A stretch of DNA of 64,000 bases from Mastigamoeba balamuthi (lineage: Eukaryota; Evosea; Mastigamoebida; Mastigamoebidae), in assembly GCA_902651635.1 (NCBI GenBank), contig CACRSC010000010.1, forward strand, positions 708,776 to 772,775. Direction: 5' to 3'. The notes beneath the pieces are model-generated. The model did not search any database, was not told the origin of the DNA, and saw only the letters and a program-made list of their open reading frames with translations. Numbering within the stretch: the first letter of the stretch is position 1; each line of letters begins with the position of its first letter. This document shows positions 54,497 through 64,000 of the stretch, piece by piece. A program made the translations under genes and the position numbers.

Positions 54497-55489
54497 TTTT
54501 GTCTCTCGGGGGGCAGATATTGGGGCCCAATATCTGCAGATCTTCCTGATAACAAGAATCGGCATCGGGAGAATCCCATCGACTCTCCCGCGTGTTTCAA
54601 GGAGCTTGAGTTGGGTTCGGAGGTATCTGTGAACTTGGAGTTCCATGGTGTCTCTTGTTGTCCACGGCATCCACTGTCCCATTGGCGTCTGCCACCGAGA
54701 CCGTGTGGGGTGTGCGTTGGCTCTCTGAGGTCTGGGCTCAGTCAGCACGAGCGAGGATGCCGTTCGCGGGCCTGAGACGAGGATGGGGATTCGTAAGCCC
54801 CGTGCTCGTGACCTGTGCAATGTCGACAGCAGCGAACACCTTGATGGCCCGCAAGAGGCAACGAGGCCAGGGGTTGCCCAGTGCTCCTGGGGGTTCAATG
54901 GGGTCGAGAAGAGTTGCCGGGGGTCCGCCCGAGAGAGGTCTCTGTTCTGGGACGTCTCCCTCTGGCAGCCTACACACGGCCTCTGGGTTACGCATCGTGC
55001 AGCCAGCGGCTCTTGGGCCCCGGCTCAAGAATTGCGTACAAGGACAAGGGCTGCTGCACGTCGTCGGTGCTGTCAAGGAAGGGGCACTACTGTTATCGCT
55101 CGGTGTTCTCTTGGCGGAATGCGGCTTGGGGCTTTCCCATGGCTCCGACTGCAGTCTCGCCCTCCAATTCCCGTGAATAAGAGCTGCAGTGCCCGAACCC
55201 GCAGGGTGCCCAGCCCCCAGTGTTCCTAGCATCTGCCTCTGCGCCGCGTGCGAGGTGTAGTTACGGCGAGTCTGCTGTTTCGATGACATTTCCACGGCTT
55301 TTCGCGCTGACATCACAACGGCCAGCAGGCGGGCGAACAGACGGCACCACCCAAGTCTTGAGGATGTATCGTGGACACCAAGCAGGGTTAAGCACACAGC
55401 CAAGACCCTGTGATGGCCAAAGACGCACCCTGCTGGTCGATTTGAGGGCGAGCTACGTGGGTGCCGCGAAATGCGGTTGGTGGTCTTCC
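54497..55489. other. Intergenic, no gene supported
   Basis: Almost 1 kb between the divergent 5-phosphatase and secreted-protein genes. The three plus-strand frames at 54650-55230 are open for 90-170 codons but share the same stretch and none shows a motif. The part near 54520-54590 has the palindromic GATC/GAATC words seen in introns and may belong to the 5-phosphatase promoter. Confidence 0.45.
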
Positions 55490-55523
55490 ACGTCATCCGC
55501 TGTGACGTGTGCGCCCGATAAAA
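55490..55523 (+). promoter_or_regulatory. ACGTCA/TGACGT inverted repeat and GATAAAA box (second copy)
   Basis: ACGTCATCCGCTGTGACGT at 55490-55508 and GATAAAA at 55517-55523, matching the promoter at 21368-21403 in order, with 8 instead of 10 bases between the inverted repeat and the GATAAAA box. The surrounding GTGTGCGC is conserved too. Confidence 0.7.
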
Positions 55524-55599
55524 GCCGTCTGTGCTGGGCGTCTTTCATTTCATTCAAAAGACTCGACACCACAACATCGGGGTGCCAAGACAAAGACAC

Positions 55600-56685
55600 A
55601 TGAGGCGCATTTACCTCCTGCTTGTTTGTCTCTGCGCTGCCGCTGCTGCCGGCCACCGTACGGGCACCGGCCTCGCTAGGCAGCGGAGGGAGACCACCGT
55701 CTCTTACACGGGGATGAAGGCGACCGTCAGGACCCCCATGAAGGCCGTCGTCACGGCAGAAGTCGTGTTCAGCACGATCGGCCTTCCGGTGGGGATTAAG
55801 CAGACATTCCAGACCCAGAACAACGTGGAGGTGTCCAGCAGCACAATCTATGACGTGAGCGAGAAGAATTACATCCACAGCTCGAAGGAGCGCGAGAGGC
55901 ACCACGAGGTGGACGTCAGATTCCAGATCGCGACTTCAGATGACAGCCCCGCGACGAAGGTTGTGAAAGCAGCTATAGGCAAGCTCAATGCCGAGCTTGG
56001 CCCTTTCTACACAGGTTTGGCTCGATTTTGAGTCATGAATACTGATCACAGCTCTTCATCAGCGTGGTCACAGGCTTCGCAAAAGCAACGTTTGATCAGG
56101 ACTCAAGATATTGATGTGACTATCCCCGCCGGCACGGGCCTCGATGTCTACCAGCTCACAGTTAAACTGGGCGATTCATATGTCACGAGTCTCGACTTTG
56201 TTTCAGAGGGAAAGCCTGCCCTGCCAGCTAATACAGAAGTGGATGTCGAGAAGATTGAGGACATTGATGTAACAGACCAGGCAATTCGCATCTATGATGT
56301 CATTGCATGGACTATTGGAAACCAAGCACCCACAACCGATTCAGGTGAATGGGCCCAGTTCATCACAGTCAGCAGGCAAGCCAGAGTAAGAAGCTCTCAC
56401 AAACTCGTTTGATCCCTTTTTCAAGCACTCCGCTAATCACTTTGGATTTAGTCACAGGCAGACAGAGATGCGGTTGGAGCATGGAACACGTTTACTGATG
56501 GATGCAGGAGACTCTGGGCAGATAAGATGGACGGTTACTCATGGAGTGTAGTCATTGCAGCAGCATCTCATACCAATTACCAAATCTACGACCAAGTGCA
56601 TACGTTCCTGAAAGATATGCAAGGTATCACCAGGCCCTCTCATAATGAGTGGGCGTGGAATCTCATCAAGAGCGTTGGTGGGTAG
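55600..56685 (+). CDS. Small secreted protein, paralog of the 21.5-kb gene
   Basis: Exons 55600-56014, 56063-56395 and 56452-56685 encode 327 residues. The signal peptide is YLLLVCLCAAAAAG. Blocks shared with its paralog include AWSQASQKQRLIRTQ, PTTDSGEWAQFI, GAWNTFTDGCRRLW, YSWSVVIAAASHT and ITRPSHNEWAWNLIKSVGG. The exon 2 acceptor (CATCAG at 56057-56062) was chosen because it keeps phase 1 and the alignment. Its codon use is less GC-biased than the paralog's, which suggests a different age or location history. AATAAA at 56750-56755, 65 bp after the stop, is a likely polyadenylation signal. Confidence 0.75.
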
Positions 56686-57179
56686 CATTGACTCTCATTT
56701 GCTTGTCAGTGTCTCTGCTCTCAGAGAGACACTCGGACACTCAGATCACAATAAAGACCCCTGCAGTGATTGCATGATCAAAGTAATTGTCTTTATTTGA
56801 ATGCCAGCATAGATGAGGAGCACGATGAAAACTCATCATGGGTCATCGGGGTTATGAAATTCAACTACGAGTTCTCATAGCTCCGAAACATAGATGTACA
56901 CTCACCGTTCCTGACTTGTATTCAACCACATGCTGTTATGCACCCCTTGAGAAACATCATTAAAATGGTAATTACACAACACCCGAGTCAACATCTGCCC
57001 TGGATGGCTGGAGGTTTTTGTCCCAATAGGTAGGCAGAAACAATCACGAGAGACCTGACAAACTTCACTTATCCGTTGTTATGACTTTGTCTGGTCGTTG
57101 GGTGTTGATTCCACCACTGGGAGTATAAACAGAACAACAACACCTGTATGGGAGCGCCAGTGACGGCCATTTCGTTTCC
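56686..57179. other. Convergent spacer, no gene seen
   Basis: About 490 bp between two convergent genes, AT-rich, with AATAAA at 56750 as the only clear signal. Confidence 0.55.
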
Positions 57180-59853
57180 CTACACGCTCACAGGGGGAGC
57201 ACGCCCAGAGATGCTCTGGTGCTGCTGCGTGTTGGACATCACGTCCACTCCGCGCGCGTTGCTCTTGGGCTGCTGGTACTCCTCCCTCTCCTTCGGCTCC
57301 GCAGCCCTGCCCTGCCTCCTCTTGACCGCGTACACTCCCACTCCCACGCCTGCCCCCACCACCGCCAGCGCTGCCACGCTGCCTCCCACCGCGATGCCCA
57401 CGATGGCCCCCGTCGACAGCGCCGCCCCGGCTGCCGTGGCCGCGATGGTGGCTGCGACGGCCTCCTCTGCCAGCGCCGGAGCCACGACCTCTGCGGTGGC
57501 CCCCACGATGCCCATGTTCTCCAGGCCGCCGCCAGCGACGGTCTGGGTCAGCTGCTCGGCCAGGGCGTTGGAGAACATGACCTGGTCGACCCCGGCGACG
57601 GCGGGCAGCGCGGCCTGGGCGTGGATGCCGATGGTGGCGTTGGAGTCGAGGAGGGTGACGTTGAAGCTGTCGAACAGGTCACTGCCGCACGCAGACCCCG
57701 CCGTCCTCTGGCCCAGCACGTCGACGATGAACTGGCGGGGCACCTTGAGGATGCGGGCGACCTCGCTGGCCCAGTCGTCGGTGGTGTGGCACGACTTCAT
57801 GGCGACCTTGACGGTCGTCCTCGTGCGCAGCTTGGGGTACTGGAAGTGCTTCCCGGCCCCCGACGCCACCACGAACGCAGACCCGACGTTGGGGAAGTAC
57901 GAGCGCTCGATCCAGAAGTAGTTGTTGCCCATGAGCGCCCAGCCGTTGAGGTACGGGCGCATCGCGATGGTGTCGCCCTGCAGTGCGAAGTTGACCGTGA
58001 AGTTGTGGAAGGTGTTCATGGCCATCGAGAGTTCAGCGAGGGAGCGGCACTGGTCCTCGGTGTCGTAATAGAAGCAGCGCAGGAGGTAGGCCGTTGCATA
58101 GTCGCTGGTGCCGTCGTAGTCGGGGATGTAGAGCTTCCAGGAGATGCTGTTGAGGTCGGCGTTGGGTTGCCCCATGCGCATGCCGATGCCCACCACGCCC
58201 GCTGCGTCGGCCTTGACGTTGACGCTGAACGACGTCCACTGCTCGTTGATCCACTGCCCCGACGTCTTCCACATGGCGCGCTTCTCCTCGAACGACGTCG
58301 TCGACGTCTCGATGGTGACGCCGCTGCTCGACTTGGACATCACAAAGTCGGAGCTGCCCGCCGGGGAGACCTGCACCCAGTCGACCGTGTCGTCGACGTT
58401 GCTGCACTGCCCCGACGTGCTGCAGGCCTGGCCGTTGCTGCAGTAGCCGCAGGTGATGGGGTTGCCGCAGCCGTTGTCCACGGCCCCGCACTTGCGCGAC
58501 CCGCACGCCTTGGACTTGCTCTTGGGCGTGCAGGGCTGCGGCCCGTGGCTCGACGACGGCGTCGGCGTCACAGACTCGGACTTGGTCCCCACGACGGTCA
58601 CACCGACAGCGGCGTCCTCGGAGAGATGGCACGCGTTGATGCCACGCTGGATGCGGAAGTAGCCCTCGCCAGACCCGCCCGACGAGATGTCCTTGGGCTC
58701 ACCCCAGTTGGCCCCCCACGAGTTCTTGATCACCCAGTACCTGCACGCGGACAGTGCCCGGTCAGCGGGAGGAGTCGCCGGCGGGTGAGATGTGGGGAAG
58801 TGGAGAGCGCACTTGACGCCGTTCTGGACACCCCAGCCGACGAGGGTCACCGCGTGGTCAGCGCCGTAGTAGCCCGACTGCGTGTAGAGGCAGTTGGAGC
58901 TGTGCTTCACGATGCCGCTGCTGTAGCCGTCGAGGTTGCCCGCGTTGAAGGCGACGCCCAGGGGACCGTACTGCATGAGGCGCGAGTAGAGGCTGCTGCC
59001 CTCGTTCTCGTTGAACTTCTCGGTGAAGTAGTTGCTGACCGTGACGTCGCCCTTGGACGAGAGCGAGTGCCTGCACGACCCCATGCGGCCCTGGTACCCG
59101 TAGTTCTTCTCGTACATGACGCCGCCGCCGTTGGCCCCCTTGTCGGCGACCTCGGAGAGCATCGAGTCGGTCCTGTAGCCCTGGCACCCGTCGTAGCTGC
59201 CTCCCGAGTTGTAGTTGGCGCAGTCGAGCAGGTTCTGGGGAGACACCCACTCCTTGGACCCCGTGGCCTTCATGTTCGCCCCCTCCATCACCGCAGAGCT
59301 AGTGAACGCCCCTGTGCCACGCAAGACAAATGTCAGGTCGCCGGGGGGGGCTCACAAGGGGAGTCGGAACAGCGCACAGCACGACCCGCAGGAGCCCTGC
59401 TGGCGCGCAGTGGTCGTGTACGGCGACAGATAGCTGGCGGGAACAGTCGCGCGCTTCATGGGAGCGTCGGGGGCGTCCCTGGGGGGCGTCCGCTTGAGGG
59501 CCGTGACGCCCCCGGGCATGAGGTACGCCGCAGAGAACTCCTCCCTCGTCATGTCCGAGAACATGTTGGGCGCGTACGTGGCCGTCTGGTCGGGCTCGGC
59601 GTTGCGCTTGGCGTACTCGGCGACGTTGGCCCTGAAGACCTCGAAGCGGTGCTGGTCCTCCTCGGCAGTGCTGTACGACTTGCCGTACTTGGCCTTCCAC
59701 GCCGCCTGTTTCGTGTATACACACCGCGTCAGAGCAGCAGGGCGGTTGGGCGGGCGGGCAGCGACGGCAGCGCACCCACTGGCAGTGGTCGTCGCAGCTG
59801 AGGGCGCCCGCGGCCAGAAGCGTGGCGAGCGCGAGTGCACGCATCATCTTCAT
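57180..59853 (-). CDS. Membrane-anchored papain-family cysteine protease
   Basis: Exons 59853-59776, 59705-59378, 59311-58813 and 58740-57180 encode 821 residues; all donors are GTGCGC. A signal peptide (LALATLLAAGALS) is followed by an I29 inhibitor prodomain (WKAKYGKSYSTAEE, FRANVAEYAKRN, NMFSDMTREEF) and the C1A catalytic domain. The active-site motif QQGSCGSCWAF is rebuilt exactly by splicing across intron 2; the His is in ADHAVTLVGWG and the Asn in VIKNSWGANWG. After it come a Cys-rich module (ACGSRKCGAVDNGCGNPITC), a laminin-G-like beta domain (SWKLYIPDYDG, TFHNFTVNFALQG), a domain resembling SEA folds, a membrane helix (VGIAVGGSVAALAVVGAGVG) and a 40-residue cytoplasmic tail. Papain-type proteases usually act in lysosomes or outside the cell; a transmembrane form with adhesion-like domains is unusual. 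Confidence 0.87.
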
Positions 59854-60766
59854 TTGTGGATGCTGGCCCAGTGGTGCAGGTGTCCGTACAACGGTCAGTG
59901 CGGCTGTGGCTTTGCCGAGGACGAGTTGTCCTTTAGTATAAGACTAAAGAAATGACGCTGCCCGGCAGTTGGTGCTGACGCGCTTTTTAAGGCGGTTGCG
60001 GGCGTGGGTGATCGTGCACGAAATGGCGGTTATACACTGCGGGCAGACCTGAGAGCCGCTAAATCTGCCTTAACCGACGCGTTTCAACTGCCCCGACGAC
60101 GTGCACGCGGCTTCCGAGGGGGGACCGGGAGGCCCCCCGCGCGCTCTCGGCCTCTGTGGCTCAGCCACGACAGTACAAGTAAGTTGCGCCCGGCGAACAA
60201 TGGCCCGATGCGTGCATGGTGCAGAATTGGGCCACTTTTCTCGGGTATTTCGAAACACCGGCACGGAAGTCTCTGCTCCTCTGAGTCCCCTCAGCCCGCT
60301 GAGCCCTCGCTCGGCACTCTCGATCATGCTCGGGTGCGCGCGTTGCAGGCCGCAGTGGGCAGGGATCCCGTTGTAGCGACACCCCACACCAGCAACACAA
60401 CTGCCGGCGGTTCTGAGACCCCCTTTGTTTTGCAGCGGCAACGGCACTTGCCGCTTGCAGACATAGATCTAACGTATTCGGAAGGGCGGCGGTCCCGCGT
60501 CGCCAGGCCCTCGCCCAGCCCTCGCTGGGCAGCACAGAGGGACCTCGCCCACAGCACGCGCGGCACAGGACGCCCAGAGGCCAGGCGGGCGAGGCATAAC
60601 AAAAGAAAAAACAACCTGTTGAGTTTCAACGGCAATTCGAAGGCGGTGGGGGCCCAAAGGGCCCACGCGAACAAATCGCCCCCGCTGCGCACGCGAGCGG
60701 TGCCAGAGCGGCCGCGGGCACCGGGCGGCCTCGCGGGGGCCCCGGGGTATCCGGCGGCGCGGCTCC
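59854..60766. other. Intergenic, no gene supported
   Basis: About 900 bp holding the protease promoter and the 3' end of the TRAPPC14-like gene. CTTTAGTATAAGACTAAAG at 59931-59949 is a small palindrome about 80-95 bp upstream of the protease ATG and includes a TATA-like core. The open frames at 60004-60828 show no motif. Confidence 0.45.
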
Positions 60767-63428
60767 CTAGAGCGGCACGGCCTCTGGGGCGCACTGTCGG
60801 CGGCAGTAGACGTCGCAGCTGTCCCTGAGCTTCCAGACGGCGACGGCCCCCGCGGCGGCGCCGGCGCTGCTCTCGCGCAGGTGCACGGGGTTGATGGCGT
60901 ACGTGCCCTCGGCGAGGCAGACGAGCGGCACGGCGACGCGCACGGAGCAGTTGGGCCCCACGCTGCCGACGTCGGTGGTCGGCTTGAGGCAGACGAGCGG
61001 CGGCGCGTCGACGGCCGACGTGCGGCGGTTCAGCGCGTCGACGACGTCCTGCGGCAGCCGCTGCTGCTGCGGCTGGCCCGGGCCGGCGACGGGGGCGAGG
61101 CAGAGGTCGTTGCTGGGCGTCACGTCGAGCGTGAAGGCGCGGGCGCGCGGCGAGCGGTTCGTGAGCTCGCACGAGAGCTCGAAGGGCTCGAGGGGCCGCA
61201 CGCAGCGCGGCCACGTCATGGCGACGAAGAGGTCGCGCAGCGCCGGCATCGACAGCGACCGCATCTCGTGGCGCGCCGTCAGCGGCCCGTCGACGCAGGC
61301 GATCGTCCAGACGACCGACGCGGCGACGCGCAGCGCCTGCGCGGTGGGGGGGCGATTCTGTGAGCTCGCAGTCGCCACCGAATTGAATCAATCAATTCAT
61401 CGAATTGCAGTTGGAATGAAAGCGCGCTCGGCCCTCGGCCCACGCTCGGGCAGCATGCCGCCTGGGCAGCAGGCATCACGGCCAGCACGGCCAGGAGGCA
61501 TCTCTCTGCCGTCTTTCTGGCTTCAGCCTCGTGCCACCCGAGCGAGAGAAAGAAAGCGCAAAACAGCGCAGCGGCAGTGGCAGCAGCGACGACGCAGCCC
61601 CTGCACAGGCAGCACACGCAGGCATCGGCAGAGCAGGGGCTACCAGCACTGCACCGACGAGAGCGGGCAAGGGCAGAGAGAGAGAGGAGGGGGGAGGAGG
61701 AGAGATAGAGGGGACGCTGGGCACCTTGGGCACGTCGGGCGTCTGCTCCTGCTGGGGCTGCTTCTGCTGCTGGGGGTCCGCGGGGGCGCCCACGGGGTTG
61801 GCGCGGATGCGGACGGTCATGTCGTAGCGGTCGCCGGGCTGCAGCGTCAGGGGCAGCGCGGGGCCGTCGACGGCGTGCAGGCAGTCGGCGCACGGCGTCG
61901 TGCCCGCGCTGTCCGCCTCGCCGACGTCGACGCTGATGCCCGCGACCGTCAGGGGCAGCTCCTCGTGGTCGTTCTCCAGCGTCAGCGACACCACACGCGC
62001 GGCCCCGGCCAGCAGCGCCTTGGCCGACGTAATCTTGACGTCACGCAGGCGCGAATCAGGAAAATCGGGAATCTCGCGTATCTGGAGGGGAGGGGGGGCT
62101 ACCTTGAGGGGCTGCAGGACACGGATGGTCTTCTCGACGACGATGGGCTTGATCTTGAACTCGGCCTTGGCCTGGTCGGGGTCCAGCACCCCCGCGGTCT
62201 TGCTCCCTGCGAAGATCCGGGAATCAGGAATCGCAGATATCTTCGCGATTTCACGGGGGGAATCCAGCGGACCGATGACGGTGGGGATGACGTCGACGTG
62301 CAGGACGACGGGGCTGTTGAGGTACTTGTCCTTGACGCAGACCATGACCTCGAGCTCGAAGGCGAGGGCGCGGCCGCCGGGGCTGGTGGGCAGCGTGTCG
62401 TGGACCCACACGAGCCGCACGCTGCCCGCGTCGGAGCCCCTCCCCATCCGCGCAGCCTTCATCACGTCGCCCGTCGTCACTGGGCAGGCGCGGATAACGG
62501 CACGGTCAGCTCGCGGGCGCAGACAGAAGCGGTGCCAGGCAACAGCACACACGACAGGAAAATGCGCAGACCAGAATCAATTGTCTTGCGACACAGCCTC
62601 AACTCAATCAATTGTCTTGTACAACCACACACAGTCTCCGGAGTGCAACCGCGGGTAGCGGTGTGGCACACGCGCCAACACACGGCCTGGCATGCCAGAG
62701 ACAGTACAACACCGGCAGCGGATAACAAGTCAATTGTCTTGGGGCACACATTATCCATGAGCACCAAACCCCCTCGAGGCCACACGGCGGGAGGCCGTTC
62801 AGGAAACAACAGAGCAGTGGGGGGGAGTGAACCACACATCACACGCGCGCGTTGCGCTCCCCACACAGACCCATGCCACGCCACGCCACGCCACGTCGCG
62901 CGGGGGAGGTAGGCGACGCCAACTCGCATGCGGTGGTCCGCTGGCTGCCGAGGACCCGGACAGAAGCGCCCGCAGAGGCGAGTGCCGCACGCGTCACAGG
63001 CCACGTCACTCCGCGTCACGCGTGATGCGACGGCCCGCAGAGGGGAGGGGAGAGAGGAGGGGATGCGCACCCTGGGAGGCGACGCCCCTGGGGACGCCGC
63101 GGTCCTCGGGGGAGGCCGACGCCGACTGCAGGCAGCCGTCGAGGGGCTCGAGCAGCTGCACCTCGGCGCGGGCCATGCGCAGCAGGTCGCACGCCTGCGG
63201 CAGGCAGTCGCCGCGCAGGACCACCAGGAAGCGCAGCGTCTCGCCGTCGACGGCGTAGTCGCGGCCGGGGGGCAGCGGGGGCAGCTCTGCGGCGGCGTCG
63301 GGGGCGCTGGCGGCGCTGGCGGCCGCGCGGGCGTAGAGCGCAGGCTCGAGGGGGCTCGCGGGTATGAGCACCGTGTGCGTGCAGGCCGTCGACACGACGG
63401 CCAGGAGGCGCTCCAGGGGGTCCTGCAT
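60767..63428 (-). CDS. TRAPPC14 (C7orf43/MAP11)-like protein
   Basis: Exons 63428-63071, 62479-62273, 62206-62103, 62033-61725 and 61357-60767 give 522 residues, with phases 1, 1, 0 and 0. DYAVDGETLRFLVVLRG near residue 55 resembles the start of human TRAPPC14 (a tyrosine followed by GETVRFLLVLR), ARVVSLTLENDHEELPL matches its middle beta-sandwich, and FELSCELTNRSPRARAFTLD with PPLVCLKPTTDVGS matches the C-terminal one. The human protein is a metazoan-described TRAPP II subunit linked to ciliogenesis. The resemblance is from memory of the family and is moderate; other TRAPP beta-sandwich subunits (TRAPPC10/13) are the alternative. Intron 1 is long and repeats CAATTGTCTTG three times. Confidence 0.5.
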
Positions 63429-63568
63429 CGGGGGCACACGCGGTGGTGGCGAGCGCGGTACTACCAGAGCCAGATAACACAGCCAGATTCGCGGGGGCGC
63501 AAGGAAGATACGGTGAGGGAGCTGGGCGAGTCCTGGCGCCAATGTTCTCTTACATAGAAATGTGAAGT

Positions 63569-63641
63569 GGGGGTTTAGCTCATTTGGTAGAGCGCACCGT
63601 TCGCATCGGTGAGGCGCGGGGATCGAAACCCTGAACCTCCA
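63569..63641 (+). tRNA. tRNA-Ala (anticodon CGC)
   Basis: A 73-base cloverleaf without intron. The acceptor arm pairs GGGGGTT with AACCTCC, with the G3-U70 wobble that specifies alanine. The D arm is GCTC/GAGC, the anticodon arm CACCG/CGGTG with loop TTCGCAT (anticodon CGC at 63602-63604), and the T arm CGGGG/CCCTG with loop ATCGAAA. A TTTT terminator follows at 63644. The T-loop starts with A instead of T, which is uncommon. Confidence 0.95.
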
Positions 63642-63649
63642 ACTTTTCC

Positions 63650-64000
63650 CTCACCGGCTGCGGCTGGGTTTTTTTCCCGAAGCTGTAAATAAACGTAGAT
63701 GACCGAGCTGTGGCCCCCCCTGTCCTGGTTCTCTAGTGTTTAGATCGAGGCGTTTGCCCCAAGAAGACGGTTACGGCTATGCTCCACGACACAACGCGAT
63801 GCAGCTGCAAAAAGACACCTCTGACATGTCATTTTCATCTTCATCAACTTCTTGTATGACTCTGTCAGGAATTGCCTTTATTTCCACACCATGAAGGGTG
63901 ATCAATTTCATTCTTACAACAGAAAATAATCTGAAATTGATTTGAATAAAGAAGAAAATAATATCACTAGTTATTTATTTGAATTGAGAAGAAAACAGTT
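63650..64000. other. No gene seen
   Basis: Sequence after the tRNA turns AT-rich toward the window end, with AAATAA/GAAAATAAT words and no open frame of interest. Confidence 0.55.

Noticed and set aside
54650-55230. Gene between the 5-phosphatase and the secreted protein
   Set aside because: Three overlapping frames of similar length, none with a motif, signal peptide or splice support.
57219-59801. 860-codon plus-strand frame
   Set aside because: Antisense shadow of the cysteine protease; no motif, and it ignores the introns that rebuild CGSCWAF.
60891-62912. 673-codon plus-strand frame
   Set aside because: Antisense to the TRAPPC14-like exons and runs through its introns; low-complexity content.

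Overview
This is nuclear DNA of a microbial eukaryote. The genes are GC-rich and mostly split by short introns (about 40-150 bp). They encode eukaryote-only machinery: a TAF6 subunit of TFIID, an IST1 ESCRT factor, a Trm11 tRNA methyltransferase, an inositol-polyphosphate 5-phosphatase and a PIH1/Kintoun dynein-assembly factor. The Kintoun-like gene suggests motile cilia. A tandem-rubredoxin/NADH oxidoreductase fusion fits low-oxygen life. Thaumatin, integrin-like and papain-like surface proteins fit a free-living flagellate or amoeboflagellate. I cannot name the lineage from sequence alone. Introns often open with GTNCGY (commonly GTGCGC) instead of GTRAGT.

Layout. 0-2 kb: an AT-rich repeat and a decayed transposase-like relic. 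2-12.5 kb: a housekeeping block with a RING protein and TAF6 (minus), a Kintoun-like gene, a thaumatin/beta-trefoil surface protein and an alpha-fucosyltransferase with one in-frame stop. 12.8-33 kb: an expanded family of two-exon, four-membrane-segment proteins, here called T1-T17 (the family resumes at 42-48 kb). It is interspersed with repeats, an AT-rich island, a long palindrome, an HNH-nuclease relic and a small secreted protein. 33.4-42 kb: a rubredoxin-oxidoreductase, a coiled-coil protein and a 1627-residue integrin-alpha-like receptor. 42-48 kb: more family members (minus strand), in a segmental duplication that also copied the receptor's last exon. 48-63.6 kb: Trm11, IST1, 5-phosphatase, a second copy of the secreted-protein family, a membrane-anchored cysteine protease, a TRAPPC14-like protein and a tRNA-Ala(CGC).

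The most novel element is the tetraspan family. Nine copies look intact; the other eight are broken, truncated or reduced to one exon. Most share one exon structure, a conserved fourth membrane segment and C-terminal NGYMP motif, and an upstream box related to TCCGGAAACAACGGTGG about 100-120 bp before the start codon. Copies or relics sit repeatedly beside pieces of the integrin-like gene, so the two have been duplicated together. Two unlinked secreted paralogs (21.5 and 55.6 kb) share a promoter with an ACGTCA/TGACGT inverted repeat and a GATAAAA box. Two single N characters (26500, 47628) mark places where the assembly may be joined; the second lies at the edge of a near-exact repeat.
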